Assembly: GCF_003945595.2 (NCBI RefSeq)
Contig: NW_024104283.1
Span: 2,674,630-2,738,629 of the forward strand
Length of the DNA: 64,000 nucleotides
Direction of reading: 5' to 3'
Origin: Pipra filicauda
Taxonomy: Eukaryota > Chordata > Aves > Passeriformes > Pipridae
The translations under genes were made by a program, and so were the position numbers. A model generated the notes under the pieces. It had not been told where the DNA came from. It did not search any database and saw only the letters and a program-made list of their open reading frames with translations. Shown in pieces: positions 13,940 to 27,842 of this stretch (the stretch's first letter is position 1; each line of letters opens with the position of its first letter).

Positions 13940-14480
13940 TTTAGCTAAATGTGTGAGAAATATCTCTAATTAAAATTTAGAAGACGGCCAAATACAGTGA
14001 AACAAAGAACTTTATTAAGAGCATGCTGGGTGCATCGAACTCGTGACCTGGTTCGAGAACACCTGGATGGGAGGGACAATTTGCATAACCACTCCCCCGC
14101 TTCTCCTTTGCCAGGCCTCACTCCTTCCCTCCTTAAAAGGCAATCTTCGCTTTCTGGTGCAGTCCATTGGTTGTCTTCATCCACCTGTCAGGCTGTTTCC
14201 CTGCCCCCGGCCGCATGGTTCCCTGGCAGTGAGCCCAGGCTGGTCTCACCACCTTACATTCTGCCCGGCTTGCCTTTGCACTGTAACAGTAAGCAAGCAG
14301 AAACAATAAGTAGCAGTAAGCAGGCAGAACTATAAGCAGAGCAATAGGCAACCCCAAGCAGAACTGTATGTAGCAGCAAGGAGGCAGCAGCAGTAAGCAG
14401 TTTCAAGTAGAATCACAGCTAGTCCTCGACCACAAAACAGTTCCCCATTCCCTCAAACAAAATATTCCATCCCTACATGT
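13940..14480 (-). mobile_element. Probable solo LTR of an avian endogenous retrovirus
   Basis: Read on the minus strand, this block looks like a retroviral LTR. It begins near TGTTTGAGGGAATGG and carries a U3-like stretch with degenerate repeats of an AGCAG/AAGCAG-type unit (about 14285-14405). It then has a GC-rich promoter-like part, and an AATAAA polyadenylation signal (about 14010) followed by a GT/T-rich tail ending near CACACA. No gag, pol or env frame flanks it, so it would be a solo LTR left by recombination. The exact ends and target-site duplication could not be fixed; the nearest candidate is an ATTT on both sides. The family is not assigned. Confidence 0.5.
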
Positions 14481-14993
14481 CTGAATGGTTTCTTTCCTTT
14501 CTTTTCTTTTATATTACTATTATTTTCTATTTTTTCTTTGCAGTTTGGCTTTCTTAAACATATGAGGTTTTCACCTAAGAAACCACAGTGCAGAACTTGC
14601 TACATACACTTCTCTGCATGTGTGGGCCTGTATTGAGACAAAAGCAGTGGATTCCCTCTGAGGCATCAGGCACTCAGTGTACCACAGGGAAATGCAGGTC
14701 ACACCTGCTACTGCAGCCAACCTAAACTGAGAATTTCCACTCCAACAGTGAGACTCCAATGTTGCACAAATTCCATGATGAACTGAAAAAAATAATTAAT
14801 ATAGGAAATCTATTTCCCCATTTTTTTACTTTTCTGAGTTTATCTAAAGCAGAGGCATCTCTGACAACTCTGCACACAGCGTTCTCTGTACCCGACCACC
14901 ACTGGATTACTCCATCCTCTGCACGCACCAGGTTGGTGCCACAAAGGGAGTCCCTTCCATAGGCAAACTCCAGAGCTATAAAACTGTGGTGTG

Positions 14994-15455
14994 TTACAGA
15001 ATAACAGAATGGTTTGGATAGGAAGGGACCTTTAAATATCACCTAGTATGATCCACTTCCATGGTGCACACCCTCCACTAGACCAGGTTATAGCATTGTT
15101 CCCAGTACAGATTTGTGACGGACACCACTCACTATTCGTTTCCTTAGATACCGACTCATTGACTATAACCAATTCCTTATCCATCTGTCAGTCCATCCAT
15201 CAAACCCGTATGTCTCCTATTCAGAGGCAGGAATTCAGAGGTAGATGACATCCATAGCTCTCACCCTGTCCACTGATAACAGTCACTCCACTGTACAACT
15301 CCACTAGATTAGTCAGGCACAACTTGCCCTTGGTGCAGCCACTTTGGCTGTCCCTAACCAACTTGTTTTTTTCAGCATGTTTTAACATATCTTCCAAGAG
15401 GATCTGCTCCATGATCTTATCTAAAGATTTGATGCTGGAACATTAGGCTGAGGAG
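14994..15455 (-). mobile_element. Old, internally deleted CR1 LINE fragment
   Basis: The left end has the typical CR1 3' terminus seen in antisense: acagaatggtttggatagg, then a stretch recalling the tail of the element up to about 15085. The sequence then jumps to what in CR1 is antisense reverse-transcriptase coding sequence: a 'gacggacaccactc' region, later 'gtcaggcacaacttgccctt' and 'ggatctgctccatgatctt'. The middle of the 3' part of ORF2 is missing, so this copy carries an internal deletion. Divergence is high and no frame is open. It lies in METTL24 intron 1, in the same orientation as the gene. Confidence 0.75.
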
Positions 15456-17831
15456 CAAAAGCTTTGTGCCAAGATAAGCAAGCAAGACATACAGTCAGGC
15501 TTTCCCATGCAGGAAGGCTGCTTACAAAAGTAAATTCTGCCAGTCCCATAATATGAGCATTTTATGCATTAATAAGCGTGTGTCTTCAATTTAAATGAGT
15601 TTCTGACATGACCTGTATATGAAGAATTCTATGTCCAGGTGTGTGTGTTTTATTTAATTGAAGAAAGAATTTCTAAGATGCACTTAACTCTCCCTGAGCT
15701 CCTCACTCTCTCCAAGCCTCCTCATCTCCTCCAAGCCTTTGCAGTGCAGCACACATTTGTCTGCCTGGGAGCAGGATGCGAGTGCTGCAAGAGTCAACTT
15801 AGGAAGCTCTGAACGCTGCCCAGAGGGCTTCACTTGAGAGCAGTTTATCAGCTGCAAGGTTGCAGTTTGCACCTTAAGTAAAACTCTTAGGGTTAGCAGG
15901 AAAAAGGAAAAAAGCAAAGTTTTGCACTGAAACGAAGCAAACTATTTTCTGACTTTAATTCTCATTAGAAAAGCTCTGAGTCACTGCACGGTAATTGAAA
16001 CCCAAAGTCTTTACCCTCGTAAAGGAAATCAGTCTGAACAGGAATACATAACAACCCCTGAAAAGGCAGCAATCAACAACCATTTCACCTCTGCTTTCCT
16101 TTTGTTAATAATGATGTTTACTTTCTGCTCCTTTTGCTACTGATTTCCCATCTGATGGTATGAAATCCAGCCACATGCATACAAATCATTGCTCTCACAC
16201 TCTCGAGGGAACTCGAGGCCTAACCTGCAGGCAAGACACACCAACCTCCATGCAAAACACCAACAACTTCGATGCATCGGGAGGTTCAGCGCTTTACACG
16301 CAAAGCCCATACTCAAGCTCTTTCCAACTCTACTTTTAGGTTTCTGTCTTTTCCCTAAATAAATGTCTCATAAGAAAAGCATGTGCAGGAAGGAAGGATG
16401 CTTGCCACCGACTTTGTGTGACAGAATTTACATCGCTTTAGGAATGAAGAAATGGCTTTGGAAAAATAAAGAGCACCTTCCAAAATTCACATGATGAAGC
16501 CAGATCTGTAGAGGAATTTAGGTGACTAATGCTCCATTGAATTCAAATCATAACCCTGACTTTCATAGTAAAATGGGTATTGGGAACTCACCAGGTTTAA
16601 ATTATTTGCTGTGGACACCCCTGTAAATTCACCACCAGACCGGGGCTCATCACCCTGAGTGAACTGGGACTTACAGGAAGCATGGGTTTCAGAAGGCTTG
16701 CCAAAATATTCATTTGTAGGTACTTACGAATTCAGAAAGCATTGCATCTAATTTATTATTTACATCACATAAGTACCACTCCTCGTTACCTCTGAGGAAT
16801 AAATCCACTGCAGCCAAAGGAGCTAGGAGCTGAGGAGGTAGGAAAGGGCAGAGTTGCACGGGGGGGAACCCCTCTTCAAACCTCCAAAGGTCACCAAAGA
16901 CCAACAGCTCTGCCATTGGAAATCCCAGTAACATTAGGGAGAAATATATGTTTATTAAAAGAGAGACTGATTTTACTCTGCTAAGAGACGTACAGCTTTG
17001 AAAATAGACAAGTGGGATTCTTTGCTATGGTAATTAAATAAAATAAATAAAGTGGGCAGCAGCGTTCCAGAGCTATCCAGAGGCTGACAGCATGATACAG
17101 TATCTGAGGGAGATAAAACCAGGAGCCAGAACAGATTGAAATTTATGAAAGTAAATTCTCAAAACTCCTTAAGCAGCTCAATCAGCTGAATTCCTTCCAG
17201 TGCCTGCATGCTTTTGCCAACACTTAAGGATAACAGCAAGAAACAGATACAGCAACTACTGGTCACTTCTTGTCAAATTCAGATTTCTGCTAAGCAGATG
17301 CAAGACCATAGTTTCAACCTGTATTCAGAACTCCTTTAGGTGAAGTGCTTTGGCTGAGAAAATATGGGATACTCCATAATCCATACAATAAAGGGGAGGG
17401 AAAGCTATTTTCTTCTAGGTTGACTTCACTTCAATATTCAAACCACAGCATAGAGCAAACAGAATTCATCAGTAAATACTCAGCTAGCCAGATAAGCTGA
17501 GTTTATTCTGTGCAAATTCCAGCACTCTAACTATGATTTACAGATAGGGATGCCTCTGGCAGCCTATCCACTGACTTCAGAGCCTCTGCCGGAGGCTAAG
17601 AACTCCGGGGGGAAAAGAAGGTGCTTTGGAGTAAAACCAGTGCTTTCACACAAATAAGAGCATTTCACAGTTGTGCAGATTTCTCTCTCATCCAAGTGGA
17701 GTGCAAATGTCTAAACAGAAATGGTCACCCACACCTTCTACACTGAAGGGAGACGTGAAGCATCAGAAAACCCCTTCCCCTTCATCTTCCCCTCCCGGGT
17801 AAGTACCAGGACAACCTTCTGTGCCCAGGAA

Positions 17832-17846
17832 GCAGTAGAGGGCAGT
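17832..17846 (+). promoter_or_regulatory. CTCF-like binding motif
   Basis: GCAGTAGAGGGCAGT matches the vertebrate CTCF core consensus CCASYAGRKGGCRSY at 14 of 15 positions; only the first base differs. It is in METTL24 intron 1, about 11 kb downstream of the CpG island. A single motif match predicts occupancy poorly, so this is only a candidate. Confidence 0.35.
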
Positions 17847-20800
17847 ATTTGTCACTAGACATCTATAATCTCATAAAGGAAGTAAACACTAATTCTTATT
17901 CATGGGTAAACCAAAGGGCTGAGTAACTTCTAAAGGTATTTTAATTTCATAGTGTAAAACCTAAGGTAAGAGAGAAAATATTTAGAACAGGTACCTAAGT
18001 ATTGTTCCTTCAACCCACCATCAGTTTCACTGGATTGTCCTGGGTTTTACTGGATAGTGAGGGAAGACTCAAAAAGTCAGACTTCACTTTTTTCTTCTTC
18101 AACTCCGTATTTCATAAAAGCATTAGTTAATAAAACAAGATAATGGAGCTTCACAGAATCAAATGTATACTAGCTTTAAATGTCTACAAACATACTCCTT
18201 TTCTTGTTTTTAATATGATTATGGATTACTGCCCTTAGTCTAGAGCTATGTAAAATTCTTCCAAACAAAATAAAACCGTGTGTTGGGCAATTAGTTCCCT
18301 GTGTCTAGAAAGGCAACAACAGCTGGCTCACAAGTTGTTAGGATTTTAAGTACAAGATGACACATTTATTTTCCAATTTATAAAGAACAAAATCAAGATC
18401 ATTTCAAAGCGCACAAATTTGAGATATTTTTGGGTCTATACTTATATTGAACAAAGTATAATAAACCCATGGAGGATGGGCTTGGGCAAATATGCACCGT
18501 CGTCTTTAGTTAAGGATATTTTCCCATGTTTTATCCCTGATTCTGAGCATTATACAGATACAGCACCAAACAGCTACATGGTTTGACCCTGAACTCATGA
18601 TACATCCAGGATTCTCACAGATCTCATAATGAATAATAATTGCAAGATCAAACCATTAATCAAGACATCTAACTAAGAAGAAACACATCAGCTCAGCAGC
18701 AGCCAATTGACACATAATTGCTTCTTGTTTAATTTTCTCAAAAGAGCGAGGGAAAAGGAATAAGATGTGGTAGCTTCGCTCTATTCAGGATGAAACAGAG
18801 TTCACTTCTTCGAAAGTTTCAGTGCTGCAGAACAACCATGAGGAAAGCCCAAAAAGAGACATGGCAGCAGTACTAACAAATTTTATTGTTCCTTTGGGTT
18901 TTTTTTCAGACAGCTCCTACCCTGTGGCACCTATCTATGGATAAATCTCACTCCTTCACTACTGCTGTCCACTCTGCAGGGAGTAGGAAGGGTTTGAAAA
19001 TTATTCCTATCATTTTTAGGCTTCTAAGTGGCAGATAATATTTAACATTATATGCTTTATCAATAGACATTACCCTCTCTTCCTCCTAGAGTTTCAAACA
19101 CTGTCTCTTTGTAAAATATGAAAGAGGATGCTAAATAAAAGGGCACTGACTTTGAAGCTCCCAGTTGATTATTTGACTTAGCTAGCTGCTAGGAGAGGAA
19201 TGAGGAAGAGGGCTGGGGACGGATGAGGCAAAGCAGAGGGAGGATAAAGCAGCAACAGCAGCTCTGCAATGTTAACGTTTGCCACTTCTAACATCAAATG
19301 CACATATTTCCCAGACAGGTCCAGCTCCTGGCACATCACTGATATTTGCTTCTTTGCTCTAATTTTGTCTAGGCTAATTTTCCCCAGCAGACCACCCTGT
19401 CACACATGCACGAAACTAAAAAACAGTGACTCTACCTCATCAAAAGTAATAGCAAGAACACACAGCATGTCCACCATTTTAGCAACATCCCTAAGAGAGA
19501 CTAGTTGCCTAACTGGCTCTTTGCAGGCCTTTCCTTCCTAAGCTCTCAAGGCCCATGAACTTGGTCTTCCACACTACAAGAAGGGCAGAGGTTTCAATTC
19601 CTTCAATCTGCAGAAGTCACAAGGTCAATCCTGGAAACAACCCAGAATTTTGTCGCTTCCAGAAGAGCCTACAGCAGTGCACCTGAAGCTGCACCTGAAA
19701 TCTATCAGAAAGTGAAATCCAAAGTAAACTTCAGCAGATCACTTTTTAAATGAGCTGCTGGTTAGCTCTTTCTGCAGCAAGCACGTAAACCTAGAGGTTT
19801 TCCATGTAAAATCTGAAGCAGTTGGCCTGACCTGACAATCCTAAGAGACTTCAGAAGCCAACAGCTCACTGTAAAGTCCTCCTGGTTCTACATTCCCAGA
19901 AACAAGAAAAGTTCTCATTGTATGACAGGGAGAGGTGGCAGCAGGAACTATGTTCATCACAAGTACCCCAGATTTGGGATCTGCAAAGCCAGAACATTCT
20001 GTGGTACTGACTTTCGAAGAACTCTGCAAAGACACTTTGTTCCCATCTGCAAAGCATATGAAGACGACTTTGGTGAGAAGCAAGACTTCTGTGTATGTCC
20101 TAACAGCTGCTGGAACTACTACATTTATCATTACACAAAGACATAAGGAAAGGTTTATTTATTTTATTTATACACATGTCGGGGTGGACAAAAATTACAG
20201 GACTATTTTTAAATGTTGCAAAAAATTAGTAAGAAAGCAAAATAATCACCAAGGGGATCCCCCAGAACCAGACCCAGAACTTATGCTCTTCAAGGGGTCT
20301 GCAACAACCAGAGGACACCTCATCCACCCATTCTCTGACAGCGCAGTCTACGAACACTTCACAGACAGAGCTCTTCTTGATGGTGCTTGAGCCTGATGGC
20401 ACATTCAAACACAAGCCTACTGAAGAGAAGATCAGACAGGGGAAAAAATCGCGTCATTGAAAATCCAAACTCTTCCACTGAGCACGGCATAAACAGTTGG
20501 GAACAGTTCCATCATCTCCTGCTTAAATTGACCCAGTTGTTGCCATATGAGTGAGTTCAAAATCAAGGCTTTCATCTGTGTTACCCTAGGTATTGGTCCA
20601 TTTACACACATGATTTCTATTACCTTTAGAGATTTGCTAACTCAAAGTAGGGCAGCATGTCACCCTGTCACTTGTAGGCAAAAACACTAACATAAACAAC
20701 ATCAGGGTGAGTGATGTACGTTACAGATTCCAGGACACATATGCTATATACCACAACTGAAAGAAAAATTAAATCAAACCTTTTTTTCCCCCTTTATTTG

Positions 20801-23689
20801 TTCCACTGAACTGCCTGTCATTTGATCTTAAGACTTACAAACACAGAAGGGCTCTGGACAATGTTTCATCATACACGAAAGTATCTTGGTGCATATCTGC
20901 TAGCTACAAAAACACTGGAGTTGAATAAATGACTCACATCCACTGCACACAGCTCTGGAGCACACATTGGATGGAACAGCTATCCAAGACAAACATAGCT
21001 CAAAGCTAATATTAGAACAAGCGATAAGAGGAGGCTGCTGCCATCAACGATTAGTGGTGGTTCACACAGACTTTCTCACCTATGTGTCAAGTCTTTTATC
21101 TAAGCTGTGCCATGAGTGACAGCCGTCACTGCCAGGCTGCAGGAGGAGGACAGCATGATCAACCACAACCAAAACAAATTGCTTGTGTGAAGGCTGGAGG
21201 TCCCTCACTAATGCTACCTAAATCTCCAAATTCTACATCTGTTTTGTAAGAAGTGATGATGCACTCGTCACACTGTGTGTATCAGTCTGCGAGGCAGCAG
21301 TGAGAAGGTTTTGTTCTTCACCACAGGATTTCAGTACTGTACCCCTTGTCAGCGGCCACTGGAGTTTGCTCTGGGTTCACACCAGAGATCCACCAGCTGC
21401 ACCTCAGTCTGAACCATGGCCACAGTTCAGTAAAAGTGGCACGAGAGATGTCTGGCATGCCAGCACCTACCATGTAGTCTCAAAGCAGACACACATCTCT
21501 GTTAACTGCCTGGCTGGCTGGGTAAATGTTGATGTGAATTGACTGAACAAAGTGGGATAAAACCCTTATTGGTGATGAAGTTAAATATTTGTCTCATAAG
21601 AAAGCAGCTAAAGGTTGGAAATGTAAAGTAAAAACCCTAAGGCTATCTGGGAGAATTTTTACCTGTCCGAAATCTCTTTCTGGATTCTTCTCTCTCCAAA
21701 GAAGGAAATTTGAGAAAAGAATAAAGAAAGCTTGGCCATCTTGAGAACTGCTTGAGCAAGGAAAGCTGTGTGTCCTCAAAACCATTCTCACTTCTTATTT
21801 TGAAACACGAAACGTGACAAAAGATAATTTTTGGCACTAACTGTGCTCATTGTCTTCAAGGCTGTCAAAATTTCCAGCTTTCAGAGACTCTTCCTCTTTC
21901 CCTATGACAAGACCGTGACTTGCTGTACAATTGATTTTCGCACCAGTGCTCACCTCCTCCCACCTCCTGCTCGACAGCTTTCATGCAGAAGATATCCTTC
22001 CTCCATCAAGCACATACACAGCACACGGCGTCCTGCTCGTTCGCTGCTAATAAGGTCTGATAACCAGCAGTACACCAGACAACACAACCCAATTCCCTAA
22101 ACACAGTGAACTTCGGAGGGGTGGAGAAAGAGGTGAGAGCAGAGGATGTGTTTATTGAATTGCTGCCCTTCAGTGGGACACAGAGGTCATGACCACAGCT
22201 GCTCAGCCACTCTCTGAGCATCACCACACAGGCAGGCAGGAGGGCAATGTGGGTTGCCTGGCCCTCACAGCAGTCCCATGAAACAGTTTGAGCTGAAGAT
22301 AGCAAATAGGAATGGATCAGTGTGGGTTTTTTCTGCACCTGCTACTGCAGTCATAAAGGATTTTCATTTTGTACAAGGCCTGTGGACTATCTCTCTGGGT
22401 TCAAGGAATGATGGCACAACTGTAATGGCCATCACAGAGCAAGGCATCTGTAGAATAAATTATCACCTTGATCCTTGGGTCCCTTAAAAAAGAAAGCTTA
22501 TATATCCTAATTCATTTTTTCTGTGCCATAGCTACCTAGAAAAAATTATTCTCATCTTTATATGCCAAAAGAAAGTCTTGAGAAGGCACTTGAAAATAAT
22601 CTATGCTATTGGATATAATAAAGTCTCATAATGCTATAATGACTTTCTGAAAGATAATATTCCCTAGCTGCTTCCCAAAAATTTATGAAGGAAGAACATA
22701 TTTCAGGTAATAAAAAGTGTGTAAGATACAAGGTCATTTTGAGTGATCATTTACCTCACAAGCTTGCAAGTGACATCATTGTCAGAAAAAACCTTACCAT
22801 CTCCTTTTTATGGTCTACTATAAACACATTTCAAATGCAGTGAGAATACAGTGAAAGCCCAGTATTGCTCCTGCTTGGCTACTTGGAGAATTCCTGTACT
22901 TGGGTACTTTCTGGTACCTCAGCTTCCCCTGTTTACAGGCAGAGCTGGCTGATGCTCCCCAGATTTGGTTATCTGCTGTTGAAAACTGCTTTCAGTAAAA
23001 GTTTATTCTTTTCTTCCAAACACAATAACCTCTCTCAGTCTATGCTATTGGCCTGAATATTTGAACAAAATCAGACCACGGCTCTCACAGCTAGCTGTTC
23101 CTCAGGTACTAACAGAAACCATAAGCTCCTATCTTGTGCTAATCTTACAAGGTAAGCATCTTTGTGTTGGTTTATATTTGCTAAGAGACCTCCAAATGCT
23201 GGAGGGAGAAAAGCTGTCAACTAGTGTCCCTTTCTCTGGGGTCCACTAAATCATCACACAGAACAATTATGGTGGTGTCTGGTCTCTCTAGTGAGGTATT
23301 AAGCCAGGGCAAGGATCGCTTATTATAGTCTTTAAAGACCCTACTACCTCCTTTTATTTCATTTATGTTAGATCATTGTTCAGGCTAAATTCCAGTTTGG
23401 CTAATCACATTGTATCTGCCAGATTGCTTCTCTAATTGCAAAGCAGGTAAATGTAGCCAGAGGGACCTCAGGAGGTTGCCTTGAAGCATAATGAAAAAGA
23501 TACCTAGACCTTCCCTGTGTGCACACTCGAAGTTCACATTTTTCTAGGGAGTCTTTCCATTACTTACCAACTGCAGAGTTAAAAGATTTACCTAATATCT
23601 TGCCTGAAAATCAAGCCAGTTACTTCTTGTCCTACTTGTAGTGGACCTAGGGAACAAACGGTCATTGTGTCCTTCAACAAAAAATTATT

Positions 23690-24000
23690 TTTTTTAGTTT
23701 GAAGAGTTTTGGCACATTCCCTCAAAACCTACTTTTCCCTATTCAAAACAAATACCAGTTCTGCAAGCTTTCTCTGCAGGCTTGCCTTCCTGCAGCTCTT
23801 AACACCTTTTTCCTCTCAATGAGACTCTTTCCAGTTTGTCTACCTGCTATTAAAGGAGGCGCCCAGAAGTAGCACACTCAAAAGAATAATCAATATCCAG
23901 CTCTTCAGCACAGCACTCCTCTGCCACTCACATCCATTGAAGACAGGATTCTATTCACTCCTCGACACAGCATTTAGAGAACGGTACTGCACGCTGTAAA
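23690..24000 (-). repeat. Possible very old CR1 relic
   Basis: The phrase order resembles the antisense end of CR1 ORF2: 'ccagttctgcaagc...ctct', then 'cctctcaatgagactctttccagtttgtc', then 'ggaggcgcccagaagtagcacactc'. In clear copies the corresponding text is a 'ctccagtttgtccac' segment followed by 'ggtgcccagaactg'. Similarity is weak and was judged by eye, so the identification is tentative. Confidence 0.3.
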
Positions 24001-27000
24001 GCTCGTCGTATCTCGTACACAGGTGAAGAGACTGGAAAAATCTCTGGATTTAAAATCACTAGGAGATCCAAAAGGCTGCCTTAACCCATGCAGCTCCCTT
24101 GGTTTGGCTCAGCCAGGGCAAATCCACTCCTTCAAACGCAGCCTGAGGTGACTCACTGCACAGTTCCCAAAGCCCTGTCATGTTCAATTCTAGTGTAATG
24201 CTAAAACGCTGCTCCAGGCACACATAATGAATAAACTTATAAAAGTTAAGTCCCAACCCAAAACAGACCAGCTATTACACCATGGGATATGGAAAGACAG
24301 ACTAGATTTAACTTCAGAATAACCATTTTCTCCAAGAATTTTGGCTCCTGCTCATCCAGAGTCAGAGTAACTTCCTATTCAAATATTACCCAAAATTTAC
24401 CAGACTTTTAAAGATGTGAAGCCAGCTTGAAAAAACTATACATGCAAATAGGCAATAAAAACATCTGTTATACTTTTTAACCAAATTTCTAAAAGAATTA
24501 AAAAGGACTCTTGGTATAAGCCCTATATACCACTGACATAAATGTAAATGGCATTGTCATCCTAAAATTAAAAATCAAATGTAAATTTAACTAAAATCTT
24601 AGCAATAATGTAATGTTAAATTGCATGAGGTTATTTTGAACCTGCCATATTAACTGCCAAACAGTTATTCCACATAATTTTGAAGATATCACTCCAAAAT
24701 AATTTGCAAGATTTCAATTAAATTAAAGGTGAGACCGTTATCATTCCTCACCACAGAGAAGCACTAACCTCTCAGAAATACTTCCTATTTAAAGAAAAAC
24801 AAAACCTTCAACCCAATGAGCAACAGAAAAAGACAATTAGTCTACATTTATAATGAACCAAAAGACAAAGGTATACAAGTAATGCCTAGAAAAACATAAT
24901 CTCACAAGTTTTTTCTGTTTTAGGCAATGATCCATCATGTTTCAAAATATGTTATAATCCCAGACAAAATACAAATGGGCCCAGCAGCAAAATCTAATTC
25001 TTAGCTTTTAACCGGTGAAGACAAACACTTTCATATTCCTAGATAGGAGATGAAAGAGCATCCAAAATAACATCAGGCTAACTTTGGCAGCATACCACAC
25101 TACCCACCTCCAGGAAAATAAATCTGCCCAAGAGGCAAAGAATTCTAGCTTTTCTTAACTAGACTCTCAAAGAGGGCTCCTCCCAGTTTCAGTGTACAAT
25201 AGCCAACATAACCTTGTTATTGCAAGAATTTGGTGTCATTTCGAAGTCCAAATGCAACAATTTTTTTTCTTTTGCCATGGCACCCTGGAATAACTTTTTA
25301 AAACTCGCCTCACACATCCGCAGTGCTGCGTGGGTGCAGACCTTGCTAATACCTATTGCAAGAGCAGGTGCATCTGGCAGAATTTGTGTGTTTCCATGTA
25401 GCTAGAGGTTTTATCTGCTGCATATATTATGCCAGGCCAGTGCTGAACACAATCAGAGCTTAGAATCACAGGGCATTTTTTTAGCAACAATGCAGTTTCA
25501 AGTGCTTCCACCAAAATATAAATGCGATTACAAACTTCCACTTGGTTTACATCTGCAGCCCAGCATAACTCTTCCCATTCTTCAGATGACCATCATAAGG
25601 TGTCAATGGCAAATTTTGCTTATTTTGTCAGCAAGAGCAGCAGCATCTGCTATTTGGTAGGCTCAATCAGCAGCAAAACAGCTGGGAGCAACACAGCTCC
25701 CTGAAGCACCAGAACAGGCAGCTCCAGCAACTCCTAGAGCTGTCACATAGCTAAATTGCTTTATTCCCTGCTGCTTTCAGTTAACATTTTTTATGTATGC
25801 ATCTTAAGGCACAAGCAGACACTTGGAACCTTGGCAATCAAACCCTCCCACCCACTGCACAGTCTTGGACTCTGCTGATAGAGCCTTACCATCAGCTGTG
25901 CAGGCAGCTTCCTGCAGACTCAGGGGCCATTTACTGGCAAGTCTCCATCTCTCCCATCCTGTCTGGGTCTTTTTTTCCCCCCCTTTTGGTGGTGTTGGTT
26001 GCTTGACTGCAGTTGTGCTTGGGAAACAAATAATACAACTCTGATTCAGGAAACTTTAAAGTAATTCGAAGTAGGCATCAAATAATTTCCTTATGTGTTT
26101 TTGCAGTTTATTTTCTTATACAGCCACAAAGTAGGATATTCAACTTCATCTATGGAAACACTCTGTTCATCAGTCTTCTGCATTAGTTCAGTGATGTAAG
26201 TGTGAGCAGAGTTATAACCAAGCGGCAGTGGGAAAATAGAGCAAAGTCTGGCGTCGCAGACTTTTTGTTGCTGCCATCCTGCTGGCTCACACATCGCAGC
26301 ACGGTCCAACACCACCCCCATAAACAGCAGCAGGAAAAAAAAAAAACCCTATTCCTGGAAGCCTCTGGTTTACAGACAGACAGAAGACACTGAAAACATA
26401 TAAAAGCCACAGCAAAAAGCAATCCCAAGCCGATACAGCACAGATCTGTGCAAGGAGCCTGTCACTCTCCTCCAGGCAGCATTTACACACAGCAGTGCAC
26501 CATACCGGCAGCAGCCGCACACTGATGCCTTTCTCCAGAGCTGCTGGTAGAAGCCACGGACCATCAATTTAACCAGTCTTTTTTGGTAAGAGCCCCCATT
26601 TTGTCTTACAATGGTCTGAAGTGAAATATAATGTTTCCTGATTTAAAAAAAAAAAATAATAAAAATCACCCATTAATTTTTTTTAAGCTATCGTGCTTTT
26701 AACAAGAAAAAATGGTTGCACTTAGACCACTTCCACTTTATTTTCCCACAGCTTTTCCCTCTAAATTTTTATTTAACAACTCTATTTCAAAACCAGGAAT
26801 CTCTGGAAGTTCAGTCCTATTATCCCCAGAGCCCTATCTTCACTTCGAGTAGACTTCTCTTAGCCTGTAGCAACAGGCTCAAGTCAAATAGATGAACACA
26901 GAAGACACTTGATGATCTCAACCTGGCAACTCCACCCTGTATTATATTTACTAATATTTTTCACTTGAGTTAATTAGTGGGATTCAAATGAGACCTCAGC

Positions 27001-27842
27001 AGCAACATTCCCAACACCACAAACCACAGTAGTGATGTTTCACATGCTTCACCTGGAAACACACCAAAACATACTACTGTGGGCTTTCCAGAGCCTCAAG
27101 CTCTCCCAACACTGCAAGGTGCTGCCAGTTCTCAGGTACAATGAGCTGCCTCTCCTGATGCTACTTTCCACTAGGATTTCCTCACAAATCATTAAATAAA
27201 TTAGGATGTGCTTTACTTTTGCCTCTTGTTTTCTGATGCCATTCTCATTACATGTTTTCAATAACCTATCTTAATCCACGGGATCTTTTTCCCCCATGCT
27301 GGGCTTTAGAATACCAAGTAACACAGTACTGACAACAAAAATCACAAAACCTGACACTGCAAGATCTAAGTGGCTCAATGTGATATCAATACCACAGCAC
27401 ATCAGGTGCTACACCACCACACAGTCACTATTCTGAAGAAATGTGTGACAATGTCATCACTGAAGGAAGCAAAGGATTATCTCATTTCTCCTAAACCTTT
27501 CAGGAAACCAGAGGCAGGAAATAGCGTTTTAATTTTTCCATCACAGTTTCCCACAGAAGATGAGGCAAATCTAGAAGTGAAACTATACACAAGTTCATTG
27601 TCCATCTCCTCTTTAAACAAAAAATTAATTACTGAGGGTGGTAAAGGCAAAGAAAAGAAAGCAGATTTTCAAATGAGAGCCCATAGTGACAGGACATCTG
27701 ATCAGACACTTGTTTGGATATTAGCAAGTGGTCTTTTCACTAAGGGACTCTGATCAAACCCAGATAAAGTTTCTGGGACAAGTTTAAGGACAAGCTTTAG
27801 CCATTCCACAGACTACTGGTTTTATTCTTGTTGAGGCAAAGA

